DNA from: Clavelina lepadiformis | Taxonomy: Eukaryota > Chordata > Ascidiacea > Aplousobranchia > Clavelinidae | Assembly: GCF_947623445.1 (NCBI RefSeq) | Contig: NC_135244.1 | Span: 21,700,860-21,764,859 of the forward strand | Length of the DNA: 64,000 bases | Direction of reading: 5' to 3' | Shown: piece after piece, positions 36,062-47,086 of the stretch | How positions within the stretch are numbered: position 1 is the stretch's first letter | Layout: each line of letters opens with the position of its first letter | Position numbers and translations under genes: made by a program | The notes under the pieces: model-generated | What the model saw: only the letters and a program-made list of their open reading frames with translations | Databases searched by the model: none | What the model was told of the DNA's origin: nothing

Positions 36062-37260
36062 TGTAATGCCAAAATTTGCACCACGCCAACATAATGTTGG
36101 GCAAAACAGCAACTCTGCCCCAAAAAATTGGCGCTGGCATTAAACAAACTTTCCAGTAGGGTGTTTTAATGCAATGATTTTGTTTGTAATGACTTGAGCA
36201 AAGATTACTGGTACAAATGTGTGTCAGTTATATAAGTTTGGAATTATTCTTTATGTAATTTTCATGCAATTTAATATGACTAAGAAACTCCTATTGGCCC
36301 AATGTTGTGTCTTTGTTCTTAGTCTTGTTTCGCTGAATAAACAGTTTGTGTAAAGTTTAAGATTCTTTTGAATTAAAGTCTTTGTTAGATTTGTAGCTTG
36401 GTCTGCAACATGTTTCAGTGAAATGAACATGATTTGCTGTGGAAGGACTAACTGTCGGTTGCTTAGGTCAGAGAAAAGGATCTTGAGTCTAGTATACCAG
36501 TGCATAATCACGGGATACCTTTGTATACAAGACCCAAGGTACTCAAATTATGACTTCTTCTGGTTGTGGACTTGTATACTAGACCCAAAGAAAAGAACTT
36601 ATCACCGAGGTATTTTCATTGGGGCCTTCTTACAGAACTGTACTGTGTACACGTGTCTCAAGCCTATGGCTGTGATATGGGCGATGTCTTGGTGACTCAG
36701 CCTTACGAAGAAATGTAATAGCAAAATATATAAGTAGAAAAGCATTCTCCACAAAAGACAGGTTCTGTAGTCACAGTTTAAAGTGGCAGCAACAAGACAC
36801 CGGTAAGACGAGTACTTGCACAAAATACAGTTTGACTTGCATGCGGTCACCAAAACTCCACACACTTTCGACACGGTTTGCACATAGATTCTCCATATAC
36901 AAGATTGCAGGCATAGCGTATATTGTGCATAGAACACTAATACCGATATTTGTTAGTTCTTTGTGCCACTAGTTGTACAGTATATTGTATAGGATGTCTA
37001 TGGGACTAACGCACATGAAGCCCATACAGCGCACATATACAACACATTGCGTACCTGTACGCTAGCCGACAGAGAGAACAGAACACAGGAGAACCAAAAG
37101 TGACGTATCCGGTGTTATTAATTATATTATGGATCAGCCTTATCGATGTAGTATTCGGGACTTCGTATCATATCCTCTATGTTTCGCCATTAACTGTGCA
37201 GAGAGAAAATTTCGATACTACCGTAACCGTTATAATAGCCTGGCCCTGGAACCCCTAGTT

Positions 37261-37757
37261 CATAGGTGTCAAACTCCCGGCCCGCGGGCCACATCCGGCC
37301 CACTTTACAATAAAATTTGGCCCGCAATGTTATTTTATACATTGAACTATTTCCGGCCCGCGAGATTATTTTACAGTATAAGTTACTTTATTCAAGCAAG
37401 AAACAAGATTTTAACAAATCTTACAATACAGCATCACAGCAGTTGCCCCATCATACGATAGAATAAATCGATTTATTCTAACCCTAGTAATCTGGGCTCC
37501 TTTTTTCATTATTGTTTGTTAATTTTTTAATGCTTTTGCAAGGAGAGGAATGAAACATAATGATGTAAGAGAAGAATAATCAAAAATAGCCCAGTCAAAA
37601 ATCGTCAAAAATTTGGTGTTGTTTCGCTGCCTATTCCAAATCATGTACTCGTGTCACGAAATGTTTGATCAAGTTTTGTCCTTTCGGCCCGCGGGGTTAA
37701 ATAAGTTTTCAGTTTTGGCCCTTGGTGCGAACCGTGCGATTGAGTTTGACACCCCTG
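37261..37757. mobile_element. hAT-type MITE with perfect 8-bp target duplication
   Basis: 497 bp, beginning cataggtgtcaaactc and ending gagtttgacacccctg. It is flanked by CCCTAGTT at 37253-37260 and 37758-37765. The first 50 and last 150 bases contain cggcccgcgggcc-type runs, and the middle is AT-rich. No transposase frame. Confidence 0.87.
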
Positions 37758-38687
37758 CCCTAGTTGCTCAAGTTACACGAAAAGATGAACTGTATATGAT
37801 AATGAAAAATGAAGTATCTGCGTATTACCATTTGGAAATCATGTCTATATTTACATTCTCATGAATTAATTTATTACGTCAAGGCAATAGATGTGGTCAA
37901 AATATTTTTGTTCTTATAGGCTAGGCCTTCCTGACTAGAAAGTACGGCAATGTTCGACGAGGAATCGTGCTCCAAAGACGCACATTTTGGCGTCCGCTGA
38001 AGTCTTAATTCCTTGTTTACTTATTATAACTTGGAGTTTAACGACCTGCATTTCTTTGTTTGTTTCCTATAACTCGGCGTGAAGATAAAAAATGCGTGCA
38101 GCTGCCACACTTTTCATAATGGTTGTTATATAGGCCTATAGCTTAATGACACTACGGTGGTAGTTAAATTTATACATTTTCATATTATTTAATTGTTTTC
38201 GATAATTGAAAAACGGCATCTATGTTCAGTCATTTTTACAGTTTCACACAATTTGGCTATTCTTTTTCTGCTTGTCAAATGATGAGTTTACAACAAAGTT
38301 TTCTTTAGCCAAGTCAGTTTCCGTAGAGTTCTGTATAGTTGACTTTAAAAAAGCCATGCATGTGTGCGTTAGCACCTAATGAATGTTGCGTCATATCCTT
38401 TGACTGTTATTCTGACCTTTTTGTTTCCTAGACTTCAGGTAATATTTGAATGAGAGGCATTGCGATGCATCAACTTGTTTCTGTTGCATCTGAAAATCCT
38501 GCAGCATTGTTACTATCCATGATTCTGGGGAAAAAATGAATCATAACTTTGTTCTAGTACTCTAAAAACCACTGGCTAGATAATCTCTAAATAATCTGGC
38601 TAGATTTTAGTTTTTGTGTTCACTTTAAGGTTGGCTAATTGAGGTTTAGTCTTGCTGACTTTGTCATGCCAACATTTGCTTAAAGAT

Positions 38688-38723
38688 TGACCTGGGTTGA
38701 ATTTCCACGAGTTAAATCGTCCA
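38688..38723 (-). repeat. Stray degenerate units of the foldback minisatellite
   Basis: The segment gacctgggttgaatttccac followed by gagttaaatcgtcc reads as two diverged units of the gggttgaatcgtcc repeat, about 12 kb from the main array. It is short, so chance cannot be fully excluded. Confidence 0.45.
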
Positions 38724-38846
38724 TACCATAAGCTGTTGCATGGAATTATGGAAACGTTGATTAATGGCATTATTTGACAGAAAGCCCAGTGTTTATGTAT
38801 TTACTGTATGTATAGGTTATTCATTTATAGGGTTATAAAGTGAAAT

Positions 38847-41800
38847 ATGGCCAACCCTGGAATAGACTTAAATACTCTTCCTGAGGCTGACTTGCAACTC
38901 CAACCCCCAGGTTTGGATCAGGACAATGAAGAGGTCCAGGATGGAACCAACCTTACTGTACGCTTGTCTTTATTTTTTAGATGCCTATAACAATCTGTTC
39001 TATTGTATATTCTGACAGGTGTATGATATTTTTGAAACTATGTATTTTACATCCGTCATATTTCTGTCTTCGTCAGTCAATAGGCCTATCTGTGATGTAT
39101 AACTTTTTGCTTTTCCTTTTCTTAGAATGGTGAAACTCCAAAAACCCTGGAAGAATTGAAACAAGAGATCCTAACGAATGAAGGCACTGATGCTGAATCT
39201 CGGTGCACAATTGATATAATTTTCAGCTTTTTTTATTGTTCATTTTATTGAAAGTGAAAAATCATAATGTAGTTGTCAAGAGACCCTGCACGTGGTACAC
39301 AAAGAGTAACTCTGACTTCTCATTTGCAATCTCGTCATCCACAGGGAAGACGCGGCTGCAAAGCAACGACAAGCGTTGAAGAATAAGAAGAAACGAGAAC
39401 GGAAGAAAAGAAGAAAAGCCGAAGTTTTGATGGAAAAGTATAAAAGCAAACATTCTAACCAAATTGAACCCGACAAAAAGCAAACTGATCATGAAGGGGC
39501 TGTGGAATTGGAGTGAGTGTTATGATTCTTATTGTGTTTATTTCATATATAGTCAGTTGGGGCAAAAAAAAACATAGGGGTACTTGGGGTAAAAAAGGAC
39601 AGCCCCCCCAACTCCCCCTAAGAATGATTTTTTTGAAAAAGCTTTGCATGGTTAGAAACATCATTTATTTGCATAGTTTTTTAACATACAATACAGGTCT
39701 AGAGGTAAGTACTCTTCAGGAACTATGCAAATCACTAAATTGACCCAAAAACGGTCCAAAAAAACTTTTTTTGCTCTTTACTAAACTTTTTGTGGATCGA
39801 AAACGATGGTTAAAAATCACAATCTTTTTATGTGTATCTACATGATATTTTAGTATGATTGTACTCCAGTACTTCAATTTTGATTGCTGTTAACCTTTCA
39901 TTCTATTTTATGTTGTCTTTTTTTACCCCAAAACTACACAATGTGTTGGGGCAAAAAAAGACAGTTGTTTTTATTTTCCCTGTGCTTGTTTTTTTTTACC
40001 CCATCTTTAATAACTTTCATTTTAGAACGATTTTGGTTGCTATAAGGAATTAAACTACCACTTTAATGCTTTACTTGCATTGTCTCAGTTTCCTGATCTC
40101 TAGTAAATACATTAATCCTAATGTACTGATGATTCATTTGAAATTAAGTTAAGTTAAGCGAGTGAAGTTAAGCGTTAAGTTTTACTCTCCAATCATTTTG
40201 TGTTGTTCTTTGTAGTTAATTGATTTATGTACCATTCCACTTTGTTGAACTCCTGCCAAATAGCTATTCAAAAGCTTAACCTTCTTGTAAGCATTTACCA
40301 GTTTCAGAAGTCTCTGTTCAGTAGTAGTTTAACCAGTCCTGGTAGCATTGTGTTTCTCCAAAAGATGAAGAAGGCAATCCAATTTTGGAAAAGACCAGTC
40401 CACAGGAAACTGAATGGTCAAGTAATGTGGAAGAAATGCCATCCACCTCATCAATCCGCAACATTTAAGCTGTTTCCACACCATCGACGAGCACCACAGT
40501 ACAATCACGGATCAGAACAACAAAGGACATCATCAATGAGTTGCAACTTCACGCTCCCGAAGGGATGAAGTATGAAATACGGCTTGTGTCAAAAGATGAA
40601 TCGGTTTCGATAGAAAGTGTTAAAATCAACGGGACGACAAACAAATGACAAGAAGAAAAAAAGAAAAAAGAGTGAAGATGAATGGAAGCATTTTAACAAA
40701 TGAAGAATTTAACGAGCAAGTTGAAAACTTTGAAGCAAATGGAACAATTGCAAAAAAGAGAAAAGCTGGGAGAAGGAAAAGGAACGCAGACGAAGATGAA
40801 GAAATAAATTTACTGGACTTGGAGGAGGAGGAAGAAATAGAAAGAAGGATGGAGCGGGAAATTCAAAGACAAATGGATGAAGACATGAGGAGAGTAGATA
40901 CAGAGGATGAGATGGTAGAAGAGTCTGACGATGAATCTGAAGAAATGAATGACAAAACAAGAGAAGACACAGTTGTTAGAATGGAAGATGTAGAGGAAGA
41001 GAGAAGAGATGTAACCGAAGAAAGTGTAAACGAACAGAAGAAAGAAAAGAGAACATTTAAATTGGAAATAAACAAAAAGCAAGTTGGAAAGTACTTTGCA
41101 GTGTTTTGGGAGAAGCCAAAAACATATTATTGGGGAAAACTTCTGAAGGTCTTCAGAGACGAGGTTGATGGAAAAATTGAGCAAGCTGAATTTAAGTTTT
41201 GGGACAAGAAATCAACTTCAGAAGATGCAGTGTATTGGGACTGGCAAACAAAGGAAGACATAGATATAGTCACCGTTGAAAATTGTTTTTGGGGTCCTTC
41301 AACCGCAGTGTTAACTTCTGTCGGACGTGCAAAATCATATTTTGGTTTTGCCGAAGAAGAGGAAGTGAAAGAAAAATTTGTGTTCCTCAGCAAATATGGA
41401 CTTCATAATGCATAAACTTTTTTGTTTGTTTGAACAAGATGTTACAGTTTCATCCTCATCTGTATATATTGCTATTTCTTCTGCTTTGTGTTGCTTTTAA
41501 TAAACAAAATTTGCTGTCGAAATTGATTGTTTTTTTTTACCCCGAGCATGGTTTTTATTGCCCCAAACACTGGGGAAAAAAGAGCAACACAAAATATTCG
41601 ATAAAAATAAAAAGAATAAACATAATGCTCCAATTTTTTGGATACATCAATGGAATATTAATATTGATCAATAGAGGGTAAAACTTGACTTTTTGGCCCA
41701 TTTTTTAGCGAGAAAATCAAAAGTTTGTCAATTTTGCATTTTTTTGCCCCACTTGACTATACTGTAAAATATATAAGAATGTAGTACATAGAATATAATA

Positions 41801-44800
41801 GAACAGAACATAGTAGAACTTACCTAAGTTGCCTCTTGTTTATTCCCTTTAAGTTGACGGATTATGCAAATTCTACTCTTTAGATATAAATTCTTTTTCA
41901 GTTATATGTATTTTGATAGCTATCGATTTATGCATTTTATTATAATCTTTGTTATCTTGCTTTTGTACCTGAAGTGGTAGCAACACTGAGACATGAATAT
42001 AGAAATGCGATTGAAAGTTAACATATGGTTGTATCACTAAACGTTGACAGACGTTTTGAGAGTGTTGTTTTCGACAGATATGTCACCGAAGATCCCGACT
42101 TCAATGACCCACAACTTTTCATGTTTAAGAAAATTTTCCAAGCTTTTAAGATAGCAGATGAGGTGAGGGAAAATTTTATCACATTTTGTACATAAATACC
42201 GGAATATTTGAACAATGCATTATTTCTTCAGAAAGTTATGTGTGCACGGTGAAACATGGACTTTTTCAGGAGTAGTGTTGCTGTACTTGACTACGTATAT
42301 AAATTTTTCTTTATAAGCAAAACAATAGCTTATTTTCACATTTACAATTTCTCTTATATCCGATTCATTACAAGTTCATATTTTTAGGTGGAACAAGCAA
42401 AAAAAGACAGTGAAGTAAGCAAAACTGCTTTGGCAAAGTCAAAGGAGAAAATTGTGGAAAAAGTTAAAGCTTTCGGTGCAGAAAGCAGTGATGAAGAGGT
42501 AATAAAAATAAAGAATCCACTGAAACTTTTTGTACCAATTTACCGCTGTTATACTGTAAGAATTCACTGTCGGTTTCCAGGAGGCCACGGATGACAATAA
42601 AGACAAAATTTCAAAGAAAAAGTTGCGAAGAATGAATCGATTGAGCGTCGCTGAACTGAAGCAACTTGTCATCCGACCTGATGTTGTAGAAATGCACGAT
42701 GTGACAGGTATCAACTACCAAAAGAGAATATAAGCTTTTAACTTCCATAAATTTCATGCCCCTATTGCTTACCATCTCAATGTTGAACAATTATTTTGGA
42801 ATGTCGGTGTAAGACTAAAGTACAGTCATAGACTCGCATGACAAGTACAGATTCACGTACCTTACCATTGTGGCCCTTGTAGGTTGCTGATATTTGTTGA
42901 ATTATTCTTCAGCCCAAGACCCGAAACTGCTGGTTCATCTCAAAGCGACTCGTAATTCAGTTAACGTGCCCCGACACTGGTGTTTCAAGAGAAAATATCT
43001 GCAAGGTAAACGGGGTTTTGAAAAGCCTCCGTTTGACCTTCCAGAATGCATTAAAAATACTGGAATTATGGAAATGAGACAAGCATTGCAAGAAAAGGTA
43101 TAATTGATGGATATTGCATTTCTTGCACATGGTGTGTAATTGTAAATGAATTTAACATTACAAAAATTTTTCGAAACATAGTGGTACATACTTAACAGAA
43201 AAATTAATACCCATTTTAAATTTCCAATCCCTGAATCGTCTTTTGATTTAGCAACCAGCAAGGAATGTAACGATTGTGTTTGTGTACAATGTGACGTCAT
43301 TGCTCACAAACAATGCAATCTCTTTGCAGGAAGATCAACGAACGCTCAAGTCGAAGATGAGGGAAAAGGTTCGTCCCAAGATGGGCAAGATAGACATCGA
43401 TTACCAGAAGCTCCACGACGCCTTCTTCCGTTATTTGACCAAACCTAAAATGACCATTCACGGCGACCTCTACTACGAGGGCAAGGAATTTGAGACAAGA
43501 TTAAAAGAAAAGAAACCCGGAATTTTATCGGATAACTTGCGTATAGCACTCGGAATGCCTGTTGGAGATGTAAGAAGTTGTACATGTTAACAGCAAGTGA
43601 TAACTGCAATTAATAGATGCCACGAAGGAGCAAAGTGAATGTGAACCAGATTGAGAAATGTTTCCAGTATTAGTATTAGAAAAAAATAGTTTCAATTATT
43701 CTAACCATTCATGCTTTATGGTATTAGAAAGCAAGTTGATCTCTCCCACCTCATATTGCTTAACAAATATACAGTGTTTTATCCAAAACAATGTTTCGTT
43801 AATTTTTTTTTACTAAATCCCATCACTGTTGTTTTTTCATTTTACGCAGGGCGCATTAAAAATTCCCCCACCATGGTTAATAGCTATGCAGAGGTATGGA
43901 CCCCCGCCTTCCTATCCCAATCTTAAAATTCCTGGTCTCAACTGCCCCATACCAGATAGTTGTGCATTTGGTTACCATGCGGGTGGATGGGGTAAGCCCC
44001 CAGTTGATGAACATGGCCGACCGCTTTATGGCGACGTTTTCGGAACTCAATCAACCGAGTTTGCTGGACAGGAAGAAGGTACCGGAGCAGATGTTCACAA
44101 ATTTTTATTTTTCGACATGTTTTGCACATTATCCAGAGACACGAGATTTTTTTGATTTAAGCAACAGTTTGTGCGCTTGCTTCATCAATTAAACCTGAGC
44201 TTGTATTAGAGTTTTAATGTTTTGTTGCTATAATTTAGCCGTCAACCATTCCATCTCCATCGTTATTTCCTGACAGTTTTGAACTCAAAGATTAGTGCAT
44301 TGTGACATCATAATTCTATATCTTCCTGTGAACACTTTGCTTATACAGTGCATTGTACTAATTTTTTGTAATTTATTCCAACTCATTTTTTGCAGATGAT
44401 GAGACCGATCGAACCGCTTGGGGAGATCTTGAATCCGAGAGTGAAGAGGAATCTTCAGAGGAAGAGGAAAGTGAAGATGAGGATAAGAAAGCTCCGGATG
44501 AGTCTGGATTTGTTACTCCCGCAGAGAGGTGAACATCCTTGTTTTTCGCTGTGGTTTCCTCATATTTTAGTCAAACCTAATGAGTAATTCTAAATTTGAG
44601 CAATTCAATATAAAAAAACAAACAAAGGATAGCTGGGTAACCGGTGCTCAAGCGAAGAGGAATCATCGTCGTGTTTGAAGTCGTGCAACGACTTTCCTCG
44701 GTTTGAGGATAAAGATTTTTATACTACCCTGTGCAATATCATAACAGTTATTTAGTATTGTTTTGAATGACTGTTTTGTATTGATTTGCTATCGTTATTT

Positions 44801-46034
44801 AAATTGTATTTTTCAGCGGCATGATAACCCCGAGTGGTATATCAACTGTTCCAACCGGAATGGAAACTCCTGACATGATCGAACTGAGAAAACGTAAAAT
44901 TGAAGACGCCATGGAAGGGTACGTCGTTACCTGTTACTGTTGACGTAAATGTGATGGCTAATATCTTGCAAAATACATTGACATAATTTTGTATTATCTA
45001 TGATAAAACCGCAAAAACAGAATATTTCTTAAAAGTTAAGTTTTGGGATATTTTATAGAAGTGATTTCTTTAAAAGCTGGCAAGAATAATTTACCTTTTT
45101 ATGGAAAAATAATATCGTTTATTTAGTGGTGATACTCCACAACTCTATCAAGTTTTGCCGGAAAAATCGGCTGCCGCCGCCGTGGGTCGAAGCATGATGG
45201 GATCTGCCCACACTTACGATGTCAATACGGTGAGACAAATCATATCATGGATTGATCATGTGATTTAAGTTTTCATCAGACTGCATTATACTGACCATTT
45301 CATCGTCAGACTCGACGTCCAGCTGGTTCATCTGATGTCGATGGCGTCGAGGTCGCTCTAAATCCAGAAGAACTTGAGCTTGACACCGTTGCCATGGCAG
45401 CGAAGTATGAGGCTAGAGTACGCGAACAGGAATTAGTTCAAAAGGAGGATTTCAGCGACATGGTTGCGGAACATGCAGCAAAACAGAAGGTGGGTGAATT
45501 ATCGTAGTCTAATTAAGTAGAAAGGGTCGTTGACATACTAAAGAAAACACTTGCTTCTATCTATTATGAACTTAAATTTACCGTTATTGTACATGCAAAA
45601 TAGTGATACCATAACTGTGATGAATGTAGTATGCTTCATAATGCTCTAGGGTTAAGTTTTATTTTCTTGACATAGATAAAGTTAACCCAAGGGTGCTATC
45701 AAATAATCTGCTTTTTTATGTGCCCATACTGGGTTAACACGGTTCAGCCACCATGAACAATATCAAAATTGTAGTTGATGTGAGAAAACTGCACCCTTGC
45801 TTCACTGTGTTAATGAGTACAAAGCTAACCCAAACGGTTTTGCCTGATATTGCTAAGTTCAATCCCGTTGTACACTTATTGCATTATTTCTTACAATTAC
45901 AAAGTAGCAGCAAACATTAAAAAGCACAGATTGTTCAAACACTGAAGTTTTTTGATTTTTTGTAGAAAAAGAGGAAAGCACAGACCCAAGATACCAGCAG
46001 AAGTACCAAGAAGTACAAGGAATTCAAATTTTAA
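38847..46034 (+). CDS. SF3B2: Splicing factor 3B subunit 2 (SF3b145)
   Basis: U2 snRNP SF3b component that contacts pre-mRNA near the branch site and binds SF3B4. Fourteen coding exons: 38847-38957, 39126-39202, 39345-39512, 42078-42162, 42388-42498, 42581-42707, 42913-43097, 43330-43569, 43850-44078, 44396-44528, 44817-44918, 45127-45229, 45310-45489, 45966-46034. Summed length 1920 nt, 639 residues. Visible: lysine-rich N-terminal segment, YVTEDPDF, the DUF382 core (KKKLRRMNRLSVAELKQLV through RHWCFKRKYLQGKRG), the PSP block (PPPWLIAMQRYGPPPSYPN, GYHAGGWGKPPVDE), an acidic stretch, and a C-terminus ending KKYKEFKF as in human. Human SF3B2 is 895 residues; the SAP domain and proline-rich N-terminal part are absent here. 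Intron 3 (39513-42077) contains a transposon-like element, and the flanking exons still join in frame. Confidence 0.96.
39545..41764 (+). mobile_element. Unclassified DNA-transposon-like element in SF3B2 intron 3
   Basis: About 2.2 kb bounded by imperfect inverted ends: tatagtcagttggggcaaaa on the left, and on the right the inverse of tatagtcaagtggggcaaaa. Many subterminal copies of ggggcaaaaaa or its complement (ttttttaccccg) lie within about 450 bp of each end. A 256-codon ORF (40645-41415) is in the host-gene direction, preceded by open but interrupted coding-like sequence from about 40360. No clean target duplication was found. I cannot assign a superfamily, and it lacks a transposase that I recognise. 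Confidence 0.65.
40645..41415 (+). CDS. Unrecognised acidic/coiled protein with a Tudor-like C-terminal region
   Basis: 256 residues from an ATG, within the intronic element. Residues 1-60 are strongly basic (MTRRKKEKRVK; AKKRKAGRRKRN). Residues 50-145 are Glu/Asp/Arg-rich and probably helical (EEEEEIERRMEREIQRQMDE). Residues about 147-256 form a compact, mixed segment starting FKLEINKKQVGKYFAVFWEK, then YYWGKLLKVF, AEFKFWDKK, VYWDWQTKEDIDIV and VENCFWGPS. The pattern of Y/W-G-K-hydrophobic, then F-W-aromatic and D-I-x-x-V, resembles the Tudor/chromo-like tails seen at the C-terminus of some cnidarian and invertebrate transposon proteins. That resemblance is from memory and weak. It is not part of SF3B2: exons on either side splice together in frame without it. 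Intact length suggests either recent activity or selection. Confidence 0.5.
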   Translation: MTRRKKEKRVKMNGSILTNEEFNEQVENFEANGTIAKKRKAGRRKRNADEDEEINLLDLEEEEEIERRMEREIQRQMDEDMRRVDTEDEMVEESDDESEEMNDKTREDTVVRMEDVEEERRDVTEESVNEQKKEKRTFKLEINKKQVGKYFAVFWEKPKTYYWGKLLKVFRDEVDGKIEQAEFKFWDKKSTSEDAVYWDWQTKEDIDIVTVENCFWGPSTAVLTSVGRAKSYFGFAEEEEVKEKFVFLSKYGLHNA

Positions 46035-47086
46035 CTTTATTCTTCCACTGCTCCATTCTATTGATGGGATACGAAACCTGGCACCCTCAGTGGACTACAT
46101 GCCTATTGCATTAGGACGTTCCATGACGCTGATCCTTTGTATCTACAACAGATCTTGTCGTACGACTTACATTTTGTCTTAAGCTAATACCGCATTGAAA
46201 AACAATCACTACTGCCACACCAGATAAATTAACAGTAAATTGCTGTCATATTTTGTACAACATGGTGGACACGTGAATTAAGTTGCTTTTAACTTTGTAC
46301 TTTTTTGTGGTCGCGTAAGTTAACAGCAGTGATGAACATACAATTCGATTTTACGAGTTTTGTATGCTCATGGTTATCAGAAAGCTACAAAGTGCCAACA
46401 CAAAAAGGTTAGATCAGCAGCTATGTTGAACCGAAATGTTTTAATGGGCCAGAAATGACATCATTTTTAAATGTGGGCCGCACAATAAATAACTTGTTAC
46501 ACTTAAGTTTAACATAAAATATAAGTGAAAAATTCATCACTCACAGAAAATTTAAATAACTTTCGCAATATTTAAGCACACTGTTTTAGCAACTCGCTTA
46601 CTGCTACTTTTCTGAATAGTACCACAAACGCTAAATCTCTGCTGCTCAATAATATATAATTCTTAGAACCTGCACATATGTAAGTTGACCATACCTTTTT
46701 TGAGTGTTATTAAGTATAACAAAAGGCAAGTCCATTTGCTACTTTGTTATAGGACCTAACTAGCTGAAGCTGATTTGTTTTGATCAATTCCACTGGTCAG
46801 AGTGTCATTGACAACTGTTTAGGCAAGGTTTTGAGAAATTGCTTGTGCAGACTGCAGAGGGTAAACTTTGATATTCTGGTGCACACTTCCGTAAATTCTT
46901 TATCTCTGAGCTGATATTATCATGTCAACTCTTTGAATCATTGTGGCTGTTTCCTCCCGTTGATTGAACATACATTATGAAAATTCACGAAAAACAGTTA
47001 CATTTTATTGACAATAACGTAAAACTACAGAACAATCGGATATATTTACACAATTTAGAAAGAAACAGGAGTCAAGGTGGATTGCT
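46035..47086. other. Convergent intergenic region (SF3B2 and DYNLRB 3' ends)
   Basis: The two genes point toward each other across this spacer. An AATAAA on the minus strand (47004-47009) serves the DYNLRB side. AATAAA near 46483 could serve SF3B2. A short gggccgcac segment near 46470 hints at an old hAT remnant. No gene recognised. Confidence 0.55.
47004..47009 (-). terminator. Poly(A) signal for DYNLRB
   Basis: AATAAA on the minus strand, 78 bases past the DYNLRB stop codon. Confidence 0.55.

Larger units (their letters stand above)
35672..38846. other. Spacer between CLPTM1 and SF3B2
   Basis: Contains the CLPTM1 3' UTR with a possible polyadenylation signal at 36056, a GC-rich hAT MITE (37261-37757), and one stray degenerate copy of the foldback minisatellite unit (about 38688-38723). 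Short frames here lack motifs. An AG at 38829-38830 lies 16 bases before the SF3B2 ATG. Confidence 0.55.

Noticed and set aside
40227-40568. 113-codon frame upstream of the intronic ORF
   Set aside because: A different frame over the same bases (K-D-E-E-G-N-P-I-L... and later IINELQLHAPEG) is more protein-like and belongs with the element, so the 113-codon frame is probably a shadow.
46430-46560. Possible hAT remnant with gggccgcac
   Set aside because: Too short, with no inverted ends or target duplication.
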